From: Bacteroidota bacterium
GTDB lineage: Bacteria; Bacteroidota; Bacteroidia; Bacteroidales; Bacteroidaceae
Reading direction: 5' to 3'
Assembly: GCA_023458215.1 (NCBI GenBank)
Contig: JAEXAJ010000231.1
Span: 1 to 64,000 of the forward strand
DNA length: 64,000 bases
Shown here: one piece after another, positions 18,549-27,169 of the stretch
How positions within the stretch are numbered: the first letter of the stretch is position 1
Layout of the letters: the number at the start of each line of letters is the position of its first letter
Notes under the pieces: generated by a model
The model's database searches: none
Told to the model about the DNA's origin: nothing
Seen by the model: only the letters and a program-made list of their open reading frames with translations
Made by a program: the position numbers and the translations under genes

Positions 18549-21500
18549 ATGAAATTAGTAAAATACTTCTTGCAGAAGAAGCAAGTCACTATCTTGCTGA
18601 TGATCTTAGTCATTGCCGGCGGTTTGTTTTCTTACGTCAAAATGGGAAAGCTGGAAGATGCGCCCTTTACTATTAAACAAGCATTGGTACTGACCCCCTA
18701 TCCGGGTGCGTCGCCCGCGGAAGTGCAATCGCAAGTGACGGACATCTTGGAAGAATCCATCCAATCACTAGGCGAGCTTTATTACTTGAAGACTGAAAAC
18801 CGTGCCGGACTCTCCAAAATTACAGTCTATGTAAAGAAAGAAATCCGTGCCGACGAGATGCAACAACTTTGGGACAAACTTCGCCGGAAAGTAAATGATG
18901 TGCAAAGCAAGTTACCCGCCGGGGCCGGTCCCTCTGTGGTAAACGATGACTTTGGCGATGTACTGGGTGTATTCTACGGACTGACCGCCGAAGGACGTAC
19001 CTATCGCGAACTGGAAGATCAAGCCAAACTTATCAAGAATGAACTACTAAAAGTAAAAGACGTTGCCAAAGTAGAAATATACGGTACACAGACACCCACT
19101 ATCGATGTATCCGTCAGCCCATCCGTGATGGCACGCAGCGGCATTACTACAGCAGATATCGCCCGCGCTTTCGAGGGGCAGAATAAAGTAGTGGATGCAG
19201 GCGGAGTAGATGCAGGTCCCAACCGCATCCGCATCGAGTCTACCGGAAACTTCTACTCGCTTGATGATATACGCAATCTTACAATTGTATCGCGTAGCGG
19301 CGAACATTTCCGCTTGGCAGACATTGCCACCATAGAAGAGAGTTATCAAACTCCTTCCACCAATCTGATGCGCATCAATGGACAACAAGCGGTAGGTATT
19401 GCCATTTCCACCGTGCCCACCGGTAACGTAGTAGATATGGCCGCAGCAGTAAAACTAAAAGTAAACCAACTTGCCGAAAGTATGCCCCAAGGTTTTGAAT
19501 TGGCTTCTATCTACGACCAAGGTTATGAGTCGGATGTAGCCAATCAGGGATTTATACTGAATCTTATTATCTCCGTAGTTACGGTAGTTGCCATCCTGCT
19601 CTTCTTTATCGGTTTCAAGAATGGTATGCTCATTGGCAGCGGGTTGATATTCTCCATCTTCGCAACCCTCATCGTGATGCTTTCTACCGGTATAGCCCTG
19701 CAACGTATGTCACTTGCCGCCATTATCATCGCTATGGGAATGCTGGTGGATAATGCTATTGTGGTATTCGATTCGGCATTGGTGAATATGCAACGGGGAA
19801 TGCGCAAACGGGTTGCCATTATGCGTGCCTGTTCTTCTACTGCCCTGCCCTTACTGGCGGCTACCATTATTGCGATTCTCACTTTTCTGCCCATCTATTA
19901 TTCACCGCATATCACGGGAGAGTTACTTTCCTCTTTGGTGATAGTGATCGGTGTATCGCTGATGTTCAGTTGGGTCTTTGCCTTGACGCAAAATCCGTTC
20001 TTCATTCAAGAATATGTGCGCCGCCCACGCCCGGAAGAACTGACTGCTGAGTTATTCAGTGGAAAATATTACAACCATTTTCGTAATTCCTTGCATTGGG
20101 TCATCCGGCACCGCTACTTGGCTATCGGCAGCCTGGTCGTAATGTTGGTACTCTCAGCATGGAGCTTCAAGTTTATCCCGAAAGTATTTGTACCTGCACT
20201 CGACAAACAATACTTCTCGGTGGATGTATGGCTGCCCGAAGGCACTAATATCCATGAAACCGACAAGCTGGTGGGAAAAATGGCAGACTATATCCAACAA
20301 CAACCTGAAACTGAAATGGTATCGACCTATATCGGCCGCACCCCGCCTCGCTATTATTTGTCTAACATAGCTTTCGGGCCACAAAGCAACTATGCGCAGC
20401 TATTGGTTAAATGTCACACTTCCAAGGAGTCGCGCCAATTGAATGCTTTATTGCAAGATTCCATCCGGTTGAAATATCCCGAACCACTGATAAAAGTGAA
20501 TAAGTTCGAGCTAAGTCCGCTGAGCGAGGCAATGATCGAAGCCCGTTTCTTAGGTCCTGACCCGGCGGTACTCGACTCTTTGGTAAATGAAGCTACTGAA
20601 ATCATGCGCAGAAATCCCAAAGTAGCCGATGCCCGTAATGAATGGGGCAATATGGCGCTGATGCTCCGCCCCGTCTTCGATCCGGTGAAAGCCGGCGAAC
20701 TGGGCATTACCAAGGCTCAGATGATGCAATCGGTAAAATCCATCAGCGACGGTACTCCGGTAGGCATCTATCGGGACAATGAGAAGAAAGTGCCCGTACT
20801 GCTGAAGTCCGAAGGTTATGATATTACCGACGAGCATTCTCTAGGAAATTTCTATGTATGGAACGGTGAACGCTCGGCACCTCTTTCACAAGTAACGGAG
20901 CGCATTGAAACCACCTGGGAATTTCCACAAATACGCACTTACAACCGCCAGTTGTCTATGGCCGCCATGTGTGGCGTACAGCCGGGACACACCATGGCCG
21001 AGGTGCATGGAGAAATCCGGCAGGAGATAGAGCAGATGAAGCTGCCCGAAGGTTATACCTTCTTCTGGGATTCACAGTTCAAAGACCAGGGTGAGGCAAT
21101 ACAAGCCGTCGCTAAATATTTTCCATTGGCTTTCTTAGCGCTTGTTGTTATACTGGTAGCCCTGTTCGGTAACTTCCGGCAGCCGATCATCATTCTTTGT
21201 GTACTTCCGTTGTCACTCATCGGAGTAGCTATCGGAATGTTGCTGACAGGGTTCGATTTCGGATTCTTCCCCATTGCCGGCTGGCTGGGATTGCTGGGTA
21301 TGATCATCAAGAATGTAATTGTACTGATAGATGAAATCAACATACAACGCCGAGACGGAGTACTACCCTATACCGCAGTGGTAGAAGCTACCGTATCCAG
21401 AACACGGCCTGTACTGATGGCAGCTACCACCACCATTCTGGGTATGATACCGTTACTGTTCGACATAGCTTTCGGGGGCATGGCGGCCACTATTATCTTT

Positions 21501-21581
21501 GGTCTGACCTTCGCTACACTGCTCACGTTATTCGTTACTCCGGCATTGTATGTTTTATTCTATAAGATAAAAATAAAATAA
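18549..21581 (+). CDS. RND multidrug efflux permease (AcrB/MdtB family)
   Basis: A 1010-residue inner-membrane pump with the usual twelve-helix, two-repeat layout: first helix near residue 12 (TILLMILVIAGGLFSYV), a large periplasmic loop, a helix bundle containing AIIIAMGMLVDNAIVVFDSA with the acidic residue of the proton relay, a second large loop, and a second bundle ending NVIVLIDEINIQRRDG and TTTILGMIPLLFDIAFG. It exports small molecules using proton motive force; the substrate cannot be read. The adaptor gene precedes and the outer-membrane channel gene follows, each 2 bp away. Confidence 0.95.
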   Translation: MKLVKYFLQKKQVTILLMILVIAGGLFSYVKMGKLEDAPFTIKQALVLTPYPGASPAEVQSQVTDILEESIQSLGELYYLKTENRAGLSKITVYVKKEIRADEMQQLWDKLRRKVNDVQSKLPAGAGPSVVNDDFGDVLGVFYGLTAEGRTYRELEDQAKLIKNELLKVKDVAKVEIYGTQTPTIDVSVSPSVMARSGITTADIARAFEGQNKVVDAGGVDAGPNRIRIESTGNFYSLDDIRNLTIVSRSGEHFRLADIATIEESYQTPSTNLMRINGQQAVGIAISTVPTGNVVDMAAAVKLKVNQLAESMPQGFELASIYDQGYESDVANQGFILNLIISVVTVVAILLFFIGFKNGMLIGSGLIFSIFATLIVMLSTGIALQRMSLAAIIIAMGMLVDNAIVVFDSALVNMQRGMRKRVAIMRACSSTALPLLAATIIAILTFLPIYYSPHITGELLSSLVIVIGVSLMFSWVFALTQNPFFIQEYVRRPRPEELTAELFSGKYYNHFRNSLHWVIRHRYLAIGSLVVMLVLSAWSFKFIPKVFVPALDKQYFSVDVWLPEGTNIHETDKLVGKMADYIQQQPETEMVSTYIGRTPPRYYLSNIAFGPQSNYAQLLVKCHTSKESRQLNALLQDSIRLKYPEPLIKVNKFELSPLSEAMIEARFLGPDPAVLDSLVNEATEIMRRNPKVADARNEWGNMALMLRPVFDPVKAGELGITKAQMMQSVKSISDGTPVGIYRDNEKKVPVLLKSEGYDITDEHSLGNFYVWNGERSAPLSQVTERIETTWEFPQIRTYNRQLSMAAMCGVQPGHTMAEVHGEIRQEIEQMKLPEGYTFFWDSQFKDQGEAIQAVAKYFPLAFLALVVILVALFGNFRQPIIILCVLPLSLIGVAIGMLLTGFDFGFFPIAGWLGLLGMIIKNVIVLIDEINIQRRDGVLPYTAVVEATVSRTRPVLMAATTTILGMIPLLFDIAFGGMAATIIFGLTFATLLTLFVTPALYVLFYKIKIK

Positions 21582-21583
21582 GT

Positions 21584-22870
21584 ATGAAAGTTATCTATAC
21601 CTTTTTTGTGTGTCTTTTGTGTATTCCGTCCGCATTCTCACAGCAAAGTCCGTTGTTAGAGAAGTACAGGTCTATGGCATTGAATTACAACCATGACCTG
21701 CGTGCGGCGGATAAGAACATCGCTTCGAGCATCGAGTTAGTGAAATCGGCACAAGCTGATCTCAAACCCAAGCTCTCCGGCGACGCCAATTTTCAGTACA
21801 CCGGTAATCCTTTGGAACTGAATATTCATTTGCCACAAGCAGACAATCCTATATCTTTTCAGGGACGGAACATGAAATACGGTGCCTCTCTCACCTTGAT
21901 GCAACCCATCTATACCGGTGGACGCATTCTTGAGAATATTCGTATGGCAAAGCATCAACAATCGCTTAGTACCCATCAAGCCGAACTACTTTTATCATCC
22001 GTCTGCTATCAAACCGATATTCAGTACTGGAATACTGTAGCCCGTGCCGAACTGATACAGATCGCCACCGACTACCGTCAATCCATCGCTTCGCTGGTGC
22101 AAACCATCCGCGAGCGGGTCGACGTCGGACTTTCCGATCCACAAGACCTTCTGATGGCCGAAGTCAAATTAAATGAAGCCGACTATCAGTTACTCCAAGC
22201 TCAAAGCAACTTCGACACCGGACGAATGGCTCTCAACTCCCTGATCGGAGTGGATCTGAAAACCGAAACCGAAGTAGAAGACACGATCCCTACCGTCATT
22301 CTTTCCGACAGCCTGCTACTATTTGACGGCAGCAACCGCCCCGAGTTGATGATAGCCCACGACCGGATACGGATAGCCGAAAGTACCGGAAAACTAACCG
22401 ATTCCAAATTTAAGCCTCAATTCCATATTGGCATAGACGGCAGTTATTCATCTCCGGGCTACGACTTCCGTACCGACATGGACCCTAACTATGCCGTTTA
22501 TGCCAAGCTATCCATACCCCTCTTTGAATGGGGAAAGAGGCGTAACGAGAAACGTGCTTCTTCCTGGAAGGTCGGCATGGCAAACGATAACCTATACAAG
22601 GTGACGGATCATGTCAATCTGGAAATTCAATCCGCCCATACCTCCTTGTCACAATCCCTAGAGCAAGTACGCCTTACGGGTAATTCCCTAAACAAAGCCT
22701 GCGATAACGAACGCATGGCACAAGAGCGCTACGACGAAGGTAAAGTTTCCATTGTCGAAGTAATCGAAGCAAAGAATTACCGTCAAAGTTCACAAATTAA
22801 CCATGTGCAAGCCAAAGTGTCAGCACAAACTTATTACTCAGATTTGCTGAAAGCGCTGCATAAATACTGA
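21584..22870 (+). CDS. TolC-family outer membrane efflux protein
   Basis: A 428-residue protein with a signal peptide (FFVCLLCIPSAFSQQ) and two repeats of long amphipathic helices flanking beta strands, as in TolC: LRAADKNIASSIELVKSAQA and GASLTLMQPIYTGGRI in the first repeat, AVYAKLSIPLFEWGKRRNEK and VSIVEVIEAKNYRQSSQINH in the second. It forms the outer-membrane channel of the efflux system. The stop codon is followed at once by the hairpin repeat at 22871-22968. Confidence 0.93.
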   Translation: MKVIYTFFVCLLCIPSAFSQQSPLLEKYRSMALNYNHDLRAADKNIASSIELVKSAQADLKPKLSGDANFQYTGNPLELNIHLPQADNPISFQGRNMKYGASLTLMQPIYTGGRILENIRMAKHQQSLSTHQAELLLSSVCYQTDIQYWNTVARAELIQIATDYRQSIASLVQTIRERVDVGLSDPQDLLMAEVKLNEADYQLLQAQSNFDTGRMALNSLIGVDLKTETEVEDTIPTVILSDSLLLFDGSNRPELMIAHDRIRIAESTGKLTDSKFKPQFHIGIDGSYSSPGYDFRTDMDPNYAVYAKLSIPLFEWGKRRNEKRASSWKVGMANDNLYKVTDHVNLEIQSAHTSLSQSLEQVRLTGNSLNKACDNERMAQERYDEGKVSIVEVIEAKNYRQSSQINHVQAKVSAQTYYSDLLKALHKY

Positions 22871-22968
22871 TAAATGAAGAATGATGAATGAAGAATGAAG
22901 AATTACCATGCGGTGTACTCGCATTGCGCAGCCAAATTCTTCATTCTTCATTCTTCATTCTTCATTTA
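22871..22968. repeat. 34-bp-arm hairpin with conserved loop motif (copy 2)
   Basis: Left arm 22871-22904 and right arm 22935-22968 are reverse complements with one mismatch and are built from short repeats of GAAGAATG. The 30-base loop 22905-22934 holds ATGCGG and ends in TTGCGCAGCC; within the loop ATGCG can pair with CGCAT. The loop elements match copy 1 at 11185-11288 although the arms are unrelated. It follows the efflux operon and precedes the LytS-like kinase gene. Confidence 0.9.
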
Positions 22969-22973
22969 ATTCC

Positions 22974-22981
22974 TACCTTTG
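22974..22981 (+). promoter_or_regulatory. -7 box for the LytS/LytTR pair
   Basis: TACCTTTG fits TAnnTTTG. It ends 7 bp before the ATG at 22989, which would give an almost leaderless mRNA. An upstream in-frame ATG at 22908 lies inside the hairpin repeat and is therefore a poor start. Confidence 0.6.
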
Positions 22982-22988
22982 CCCCATT

Positions 22989-24014
22989 ATGAAGTGGAAC
23001 AATTTGATATACACCTTGCTTTTTTCCGGGTTAGGAGCTTTCTCTTACCTGGTATTGGTTAATTATACAGACCTGACTCCCCGTATAGCAGACGCACTCT
23101 ACTCCCGTGGGGCATTCGTTTTCTTCGTTGCCGCCTTTAATGTATTGGGATACACTACCCTGCATCTTAGCTCGTGGATCAATAATCAATATGCACTCAA
23201 CATCCGTTCCCGATGGAAAATACCTGCTGTCTACATCACCGTCATGTTGTTGTATTTTTTATTGAACTATGGTTTGTTGGTCTTTGCCAAAATATTGGCA
23301 GGTGCCGCCAAGCTATTCACTTTGGTAAATAGCGGCTGGCAGTTACTTATTGTAGTATGGTTGGTAGAATTAGTTATTTTAGGATTGGTATTAAGCAATC
23401 GTTCCATGTTGAATGCCTTGAAACTTCAGAAGAGGGCGGCTAAATTACAGGCCGAAAACGATACAGCCCGATACACGGCTTTGCAAAACCAACTTAATCC
23501 GCATTTCCTCTTCAATAGCCTCAATACACTGATTGCCGAAATTGAATACAATCCGAAGAATGCGGTCAGTTTTACCAAACACTTGTCCAGCGTGTACCGC
23601 TACGTCCTGCAAAGTCAGAACAAGACACTGGTAAGTCTGAATGAAGAATTGGAGTTTACCCGTTCTTACCTCTTCCTCCATGAGGTACGTTTAGGCGATT
23701 GCCTGAGTTGCGAATACTGTATTCCATCGGACTACAACGAATGCCTCTTGCCGCCACTTACCTTGCAATTGCTAGTGGAAAATGTGATCAAACACAACTC
23801 CATCACTCAAAGCAAACCGATGAAAATCAGTATCGGGATTGAAGAAGAGCAACTGATAGTTAGTAACCCGATACATCCTAAAAAGAACTCCGCCACTACA
23901 GGCGTAGGTTTGCAGAACCTTGCCAAACGTTGCAAGTTGATGTCCGGCAAAGAAATAATCATCCTGCACCAATCAGATACATTTACTGTAAAAATACCCT
24001 TATTATATGAATAA
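22989..24014 (+). CDS. LytS-type sensor histidine kinase
   Basis: From the ATG at 22989 the protein has 341 residues. Four hydrophobic segments cover about residues 5-140 (IYTLLFSGLGAFSYLVLV; AFVFFVAAFNVLGYTTLHL; AVYITVMLLYFLLNYGLLVF; LLIVVWLVELVILGLVL). The His_kinase dimerisation/phosphorylation motif is LQNQLNPHFLFNSLNTL, and the ATP-binding part contains PPLTLQLLVENVIKHN and TGVGLQNLAKR. It overlaps the response-regulator gene by 8 bp, forming a classical two-component pair. Its position just after the efflux operon makes that operon a possible target (inference). Confidence 0.93.
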   Translation: MKWNNLIYTLLFSGLGAFSYLVLVNYTDLTPRIADALYSRGAFVFFVAAFNVLGYTTLHLSSWINNQYALNIRSRWKIPAVYITVMLLYFLLNYGLLVFAKILAGAAKLFTLVNSGWQLLIVVWLVELVILGLVLSNRSMLNALKLQKRAAKLQAENDTARYTALQNQLNPHFLFNSLNTLIAEIEYNPKNAVSFTKHLSSVYRYVLQSQNKTLVSLNEELEFTRSYLFLHEVRLGDCLSCEYCIPSDYNECLLPPLTLQLLVENVIKHNSITQSKPMKISIGIEEEQLIVSNPIHPKKNSATTGVGLQNLAKRCKLMSGKEIIILHQSDTFTVKIPLLYE

Positions 24015-24780
24015 ACAGAACGTAGTTATCATTGAAGACGAAGTACCCGCCGCACGCCTGCTACACTCTATGGTTTCGCGGCTACGCCCGGACTGGAATA
24101 TCTCTGTCCTGCCGGGTAGTGTGGACGAAGCCATTGCATGGTTTTCTTCTCATCCACATCCCGATCTCATATTTCTGGATATACAACTGGCTGATGGCAA
24201 TTCGTTTGATTTCTTGTCTGCGGCGCATCCCTCTTCGGTCATTATTTTCACTACTGCCTACGACCAATATGCCGTACGTGCTTTTACGGTCAATAGCATT
24301 GATTATATTCTGAAACCTGTAGACGAACAACGTTTGTTGGATGCCATCGTAAAATACGAAACGTTGAAAAACAGCGGTAACTCCCTGCCCGATAACTACC
24401 TGAATACACTTCTCGATGCCCTCCAACCACACGAGAAGCAATACCGCACCCGTTTCTTAATCTCAGGTGTCGATCGTTTCTCGTTGCTCCAAGTCAGTGA
24501 TATCGCCTATTTCTATTCGGAGAATAAAATAACCTTTGCCGTTACCCGCACGGGGCAGGAACATATTATCGACCTTTCCCTGAACAAACTCACCGAACAA
24601 CTAGACCCTGACCGCTTCTTCCGTGCCAACCGGCAAGTGATTGTCTGTATCAGTGCCATCGACCATGCCGAACCCTACTTCAACGGTAAAATTGTAGTAA
24701 GTGTGCGTCCACCCTATAAAGATAAGATTACCATTAGTGAGGAGAAGTTATCATCGTTTAAACAGTGGCTAAACTTCTGA
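24007..24780 (+). CDS. LytTR response regulator
   Basis: A 257-residue regulator: receiver domain at residues 1-120 (VVIIEDEVPAARLLH; phospho-acceptor Asp in PDLIFLDIQLADG; IIFTTAYDQYAVRAF; the conserved Lys in YILKPVDE) and a LytTR DNA-binding domain at about residues 150-255 (DIAYFYSENKITFAV; RFFRANRQVIVCISAI). It is the cognate partner of the LytS-type kinase, with which it overlaps. LytTR regulators bind paired 9-bp sites; none could be assigned confidently here. Confidence 0.94.
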   Translation: MNKQNVVIIEDEVPAARLLHSMVSRLRPDWNISVLPGSVDEAIAWFSSHPHPDLIFLDIQLADGNSFDFLSAAHPSSVIIFTTAYDQYAVRAFTVNSIDYILKPVDEQRLLDAIVKYETLKNSGNSLPDNYLNTLLDALQPHEKQYRTRFLISGVDRFSLLQVSDIAYFYSENKITFAVTRTGQEHIIDLSLNKLTEQLDPDRFFRANRQVIVCISAIDHAEPYFNGKIVVSVRPPYKDKITISEEKLSSFKQWLNF

Positions 24781-24817
24781 ACCGACTAGGAAGTAGTCCC
24801 GTTATTCCACAAGCACA

Positions 24818-24842
24818 AAGGCGAATCTGTCTAATTCGCCTT
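24818..24842. other. Hairpin spanning the stop codon of the AAA-ATPase gene
   Basis: AAGGCGAAT (24818-24826) and ATTCGCCTT (24834-24842) are perfect inverted repeats with a 7-base loop. It includes the TAG stop of the minus-strand gene and separates it from the convergent LytTR gene. There is no strong T tract, so terminator function is uncertain. Confidence 0.55.
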
Positions 24843-25976
24843 GACAAACAAAGGAAGCAGAAAACGGACAAAACCCTCCTCTACCTCACGGTTCGGAAAA
24901 CCTAACTTATAGATTCCAAATTCGCTATCATAACTTTTAATCGTCAGATAGCCGCTTTGATAGAGCGTTGGTATAGGATTCTCTAATTCGGAGTCAATGC
25001 TGTTCAATGCCTGGGCATCAGTTCCCTCGTATGCCATACACTTCAAGTTATAATGATGTTTTTTTAGCAAATTCACTAAATAGGTAGGCGTACCCGTCTC
25101 AAACCAATAGTTGCCAAACTCCTTGCGGTCAAAAGCATTCAGCAGGCTGAATGGATTGTAAATGCCGATAGAGTTATGCGTAAAATGATAACCATCGTAA
25201 TACTCCCGCAGTTTGTCACAAAGTTCTTCGTACGTCATACCTTGCGAATCGGCAAACGCATGCAAATCGTCTTCCAGGTTATCATGCAATTCCTTATCAC
25301 TGATACCACAGATATCAATGTACTTATTCCACATCGAAATGTCATCCAAATTATTCAAATCGCTGAACACGCTTACCTTTCCGAATTTAGTAACCCCTGT
25401 CAGTATTGCAAATTGAATGCAACCATCCATTGTTTTCAGTACACTATAGAAAGATTTCAAGGTATCACGAAATTCTTTCTGCAATGCCTCGTTACCGATG
25501 GCTTGCAGCATAGGCTTGTCATATTCGTCCACAAGTATGACTAGCATCTGTCCGGTCTTCTCACAAGCACGCTTTATGATACCCGCAAAACGCAAACCAA
25601 AAGACTTTTCCCACGGCTCCGAACCATAAATCTGTTCCCAGTCGGACAACACACTATTCAATTTGATTTCCAAACTTTCGGGTGAATCATACTTCTCCGT
25701 ATTCAAGTCCAAGTGCAATACAGGATGCTTTATCCAATCCTTTTCAAGCTGTTCTATTGCCAGCCCTTGGAAAAGTTCCTTCTTTCCCTGAAAGTATGCT
25801 TCAAGGGTAGAAATGAGCAAACTCTTGCCGAAGCGGCGCGGACGGCTCAGGAAATAATAACTACCGGTCTTTACCATTTTGTAAATCAAGGCAGTCTTAT
25901 CAACATAGAAGTATCCACTCTTGCGAAGCTTCTCAAAGTTCTGAATACCTATCGGATAAATCTTATCACTCATCAT
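24831..25976 (-). CDS. AAA-ATPase-like protein lacking the C-terminal nuclease domain
   Basis: A 381-residue protein beginning with the AAA-ATPase-like (PF09820) signature: YPIGIQNFEKLRKSGYFYVD, then a P-loop-like RPRRFGKSLLISTLEAYFQG, and a Walker B-like MLVILVDEYDKPML. Full-length members of this abundant Bacteroidetes family are usually 500 residues or more and continue into a PD-(D/E)XK nuclease-like domain after the segment GFPNREVEEGF. Here that segment is followed by only about 12 residues and a stop, so the nuclease domain is missing. The loss may be an old truncation; the hairpin over the stop codon marks the break. The biological role of the family is unknown. Confidence 0.85.
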   Translation of the reverse strand: MMSDKIYPIGIQNFEKLRKSGYFYVDKTALIYKMVKTGSYYFLSRPRRFGKSLLISTLEAYFQGKKELFQGLAIEQLEKDWIKHPVLHLDLNTEKYDSPESLEIKLNSVLSDWEQIYGSEPWEKSFGLRFAGIIKRACEKTGQMLVILVDEYDKPMLQAIGNEALQKEFRDTLKSFYSVLKTMDGCIQFAILTGVTKFGKVSVFSDLNNLDDISMWNKYIDICGISDKELHDNLEDDLHAFADSQGMTYEELCDKLREYYDGYHFTHNSIGIYNPFSLLNAFDRKEFGNYWFETGTPTYLVNLLKKHHYNLKCMAYEGTDAQALNSIDSELENPIPTLYQSGYLTIKSYDSEFGIYKLGFPNREVEEGFVRFLLPLFVKAN

Positions 25977-26051
25977 ACTTTATACATTAACTGATTCTTC
26001 AACCCATTCTTTACGACAAAGTTAGTCATTCCACTGAATAATAACAAGTAA

Positions 26052-26084
26052 AAGTGGGAGAATAGCTATATTATTCTCCCACTT
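26052..26084 (-). terminator. Terminator after the HU/smalltalk operon
   Basis: AAGTGGGAGAATA and TATTCTCCCACTT are perfect 13-bp inverted repeats with a 7-base loop. On the minus strand the stem is followed by TTTACTTGTTATT. It ends transcription from the HU/smalltalk genes before the AAA-ATPase gene. Confidence 0.85.
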
Positions 26085-26101
26085 CTCAAGAAACTTCCCT
26101 A

Positions 26102-26200
26102 TCAGGAATCATGTACATTTGTGCCTCCCAGGACACCGATTATTGCAGTAGCCACAGCTACCAGCACTTTCAGGATTTTACCCCAGACTGTTTTCTTCAT
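26102..26200 (-). CDS. Smalltalk-family micro-protein
   Basis: A 32-residue peptide: a basic start (MKKTVWGKILKVL) followed by a hydrophobic helix (VAVATAIIGVLGGT). This is the layout of the Bacteroidales 'smalltalk' proteins, which are typically encoded just downstream of HU-type DNA-binding genes, exactly as here. A very strong Shine-Dalgarno sequence, AAAGGAGGTG, lies at 26207-26216 (minus strand), 8 bases before the ATG; such a site is unusual in Bacteroides, where most genes lack one. That ribosome-binding site and the family resemblance make it a real gene despite its length. It may insert in the membrane; function unknown. Confidence 0.85.
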   Translation of the reverse strand: MKKTVWGKILKVLVAVATAIIGVLGGTNVHDS

Positions 26201-26244
26201 GTTTCACACCTCCTTTCAGGATAGGATAGGATAAGATGAATCCG

Positions 26245-26742
26245 TTATCCTAAGGGATTATCATTTTCATCACCTGTAGAGCCGCCGTGATTATCATCAT
26301 CCGGATTTCCGGTAGAGTTATTATCATTGATACGGTCTACGTCTTTGAATTTCAATCCATCGGAACGGGTAGTGCCCGAGGCCACCAGGCGAATGTCACT
26401 ATTGGCCCGGAAGCAAATGCGCAAGCCCGTGATGTCATTGGCAGTAAAATCTTCCGCCTTATCGGTTCCTTTGCTCTTTGCAGCGAGGTAAAAATACCCC
26501 AGCCCGTCTATATTGACGGATCTGCCCGATAGCAACAGTTTCTTTAGTAGCGTACGAAAGTCTTTCAGTACACTGATTGTTTCACCTTCACTCACACCGG
26601 CATTGCTGCTGATTTCCTTAGCTACTTCACTCAATGTGGCAGCATTGGTATATTCATACGTAATGACCGGATACACTCTTTTAGGAGATGTTTTGTCCAT
26701 CAAATCGCTCAAGCGAGCATGCTTTCTAAATAAAATTGCCAT
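26245..26742 (-). CDS. HU-like DNA-binding protein (Bacteroidetes histone-like family)
   Basis: A 165-residue member of the Bacteroidetes-specific HU-related family. The N-terminal YPVITYEYTNAATLSEVAKE and the following VLKDFRTLLKKLLLSGRSVN, then IDGLGYFYLAAKSKG, correspond to the helical dimer core and the DNA-binding arm. The C-terminal 25 residues are an acidic, glycine/asparagine-rich tail (NDNNSTGNPDDDNHGG). It is followed 44 bp later by the smalltalk micro-gene and a terminator. Such genes are often scattered in accessory regions of Bacteroides genomes; what they regulate is unknown. A near-consensus -7 box (CATCTTTG on the minus strand) is at 26803-26810. Confidence 0.9.
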   Translation of the reverse strand: MAILFRKHARLSDLMDKTSPKRVYPVITYEYTNAATLSEVAKEISSNAGVSEGETISVLKDFRTLLKKLLLSGRSVNIDGLGYFYLAAKSKGTDKAEDFTANDITGLRICFRANSDIRLVASGTTRSDGLKFKDVDRINDNNSTGNPDDDNHGGSTGDENDNPLG

Positions 26743-27003
26743 AATTCAATTGTTTTTTAATGAATACTTTGTTACTAAATCTCTTTGTCAACGTTAACAC
26801 TGCAAAGATGCGGCAACTTCATCAAGAACGAAAAGAACTTTTCCGAGGCTGGGTAATAGATACATAATACTACCTACAATAGGTTGTAGAGGGTATAACT
26901 ATTAATTGAGAGGACTATTTGAACGCAAAACAAAACAAATAACGGAAGAAAAGAGGAAAAAAGGGAAAAGAACGGTGACTAAACCCGGTAACTTAACACT
27001 AAA

Positions 27004-27036
27004 AAGCCTCTCTCCCACACTTGGGTAAAGAGGCTT
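27004..27036 (-). terminator. Terminator of the fimbrial operon
   Basis: On the minus strand AAGCCTCT and AGAGGCTT form the stem, with an inner CCCA/TGGG pairing, and the stem is followed directly by TTTTAG. It lies 134 bp after the last fimbrial gene. The rest of the gap 26743-27169 shows only HU promoter-like sequence and a small CTACAA/TTGTAG dyad near 26880. Confidence 0.8.
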
Positions 27037-27169
27037 CGCAAACAAACAAATAGCATCGGATGGTGATATCTCATCCACAAACGACACAGGCAAACCTAAG
27101 AGAATAAGAAAGAACAAAGCATTGACTTCTTATTCCTTGGGCTGTTCTTTTAAACGATACAATGGTACA

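Noticed and set aside
22908..22988. ATG start at 22908 for the LytS-type kinase.
   Set aside because: The added residues are encoded by the hairpin repeat and would precede the first membrane helix without sense; the promoter box at 22974 lies downstream of it.
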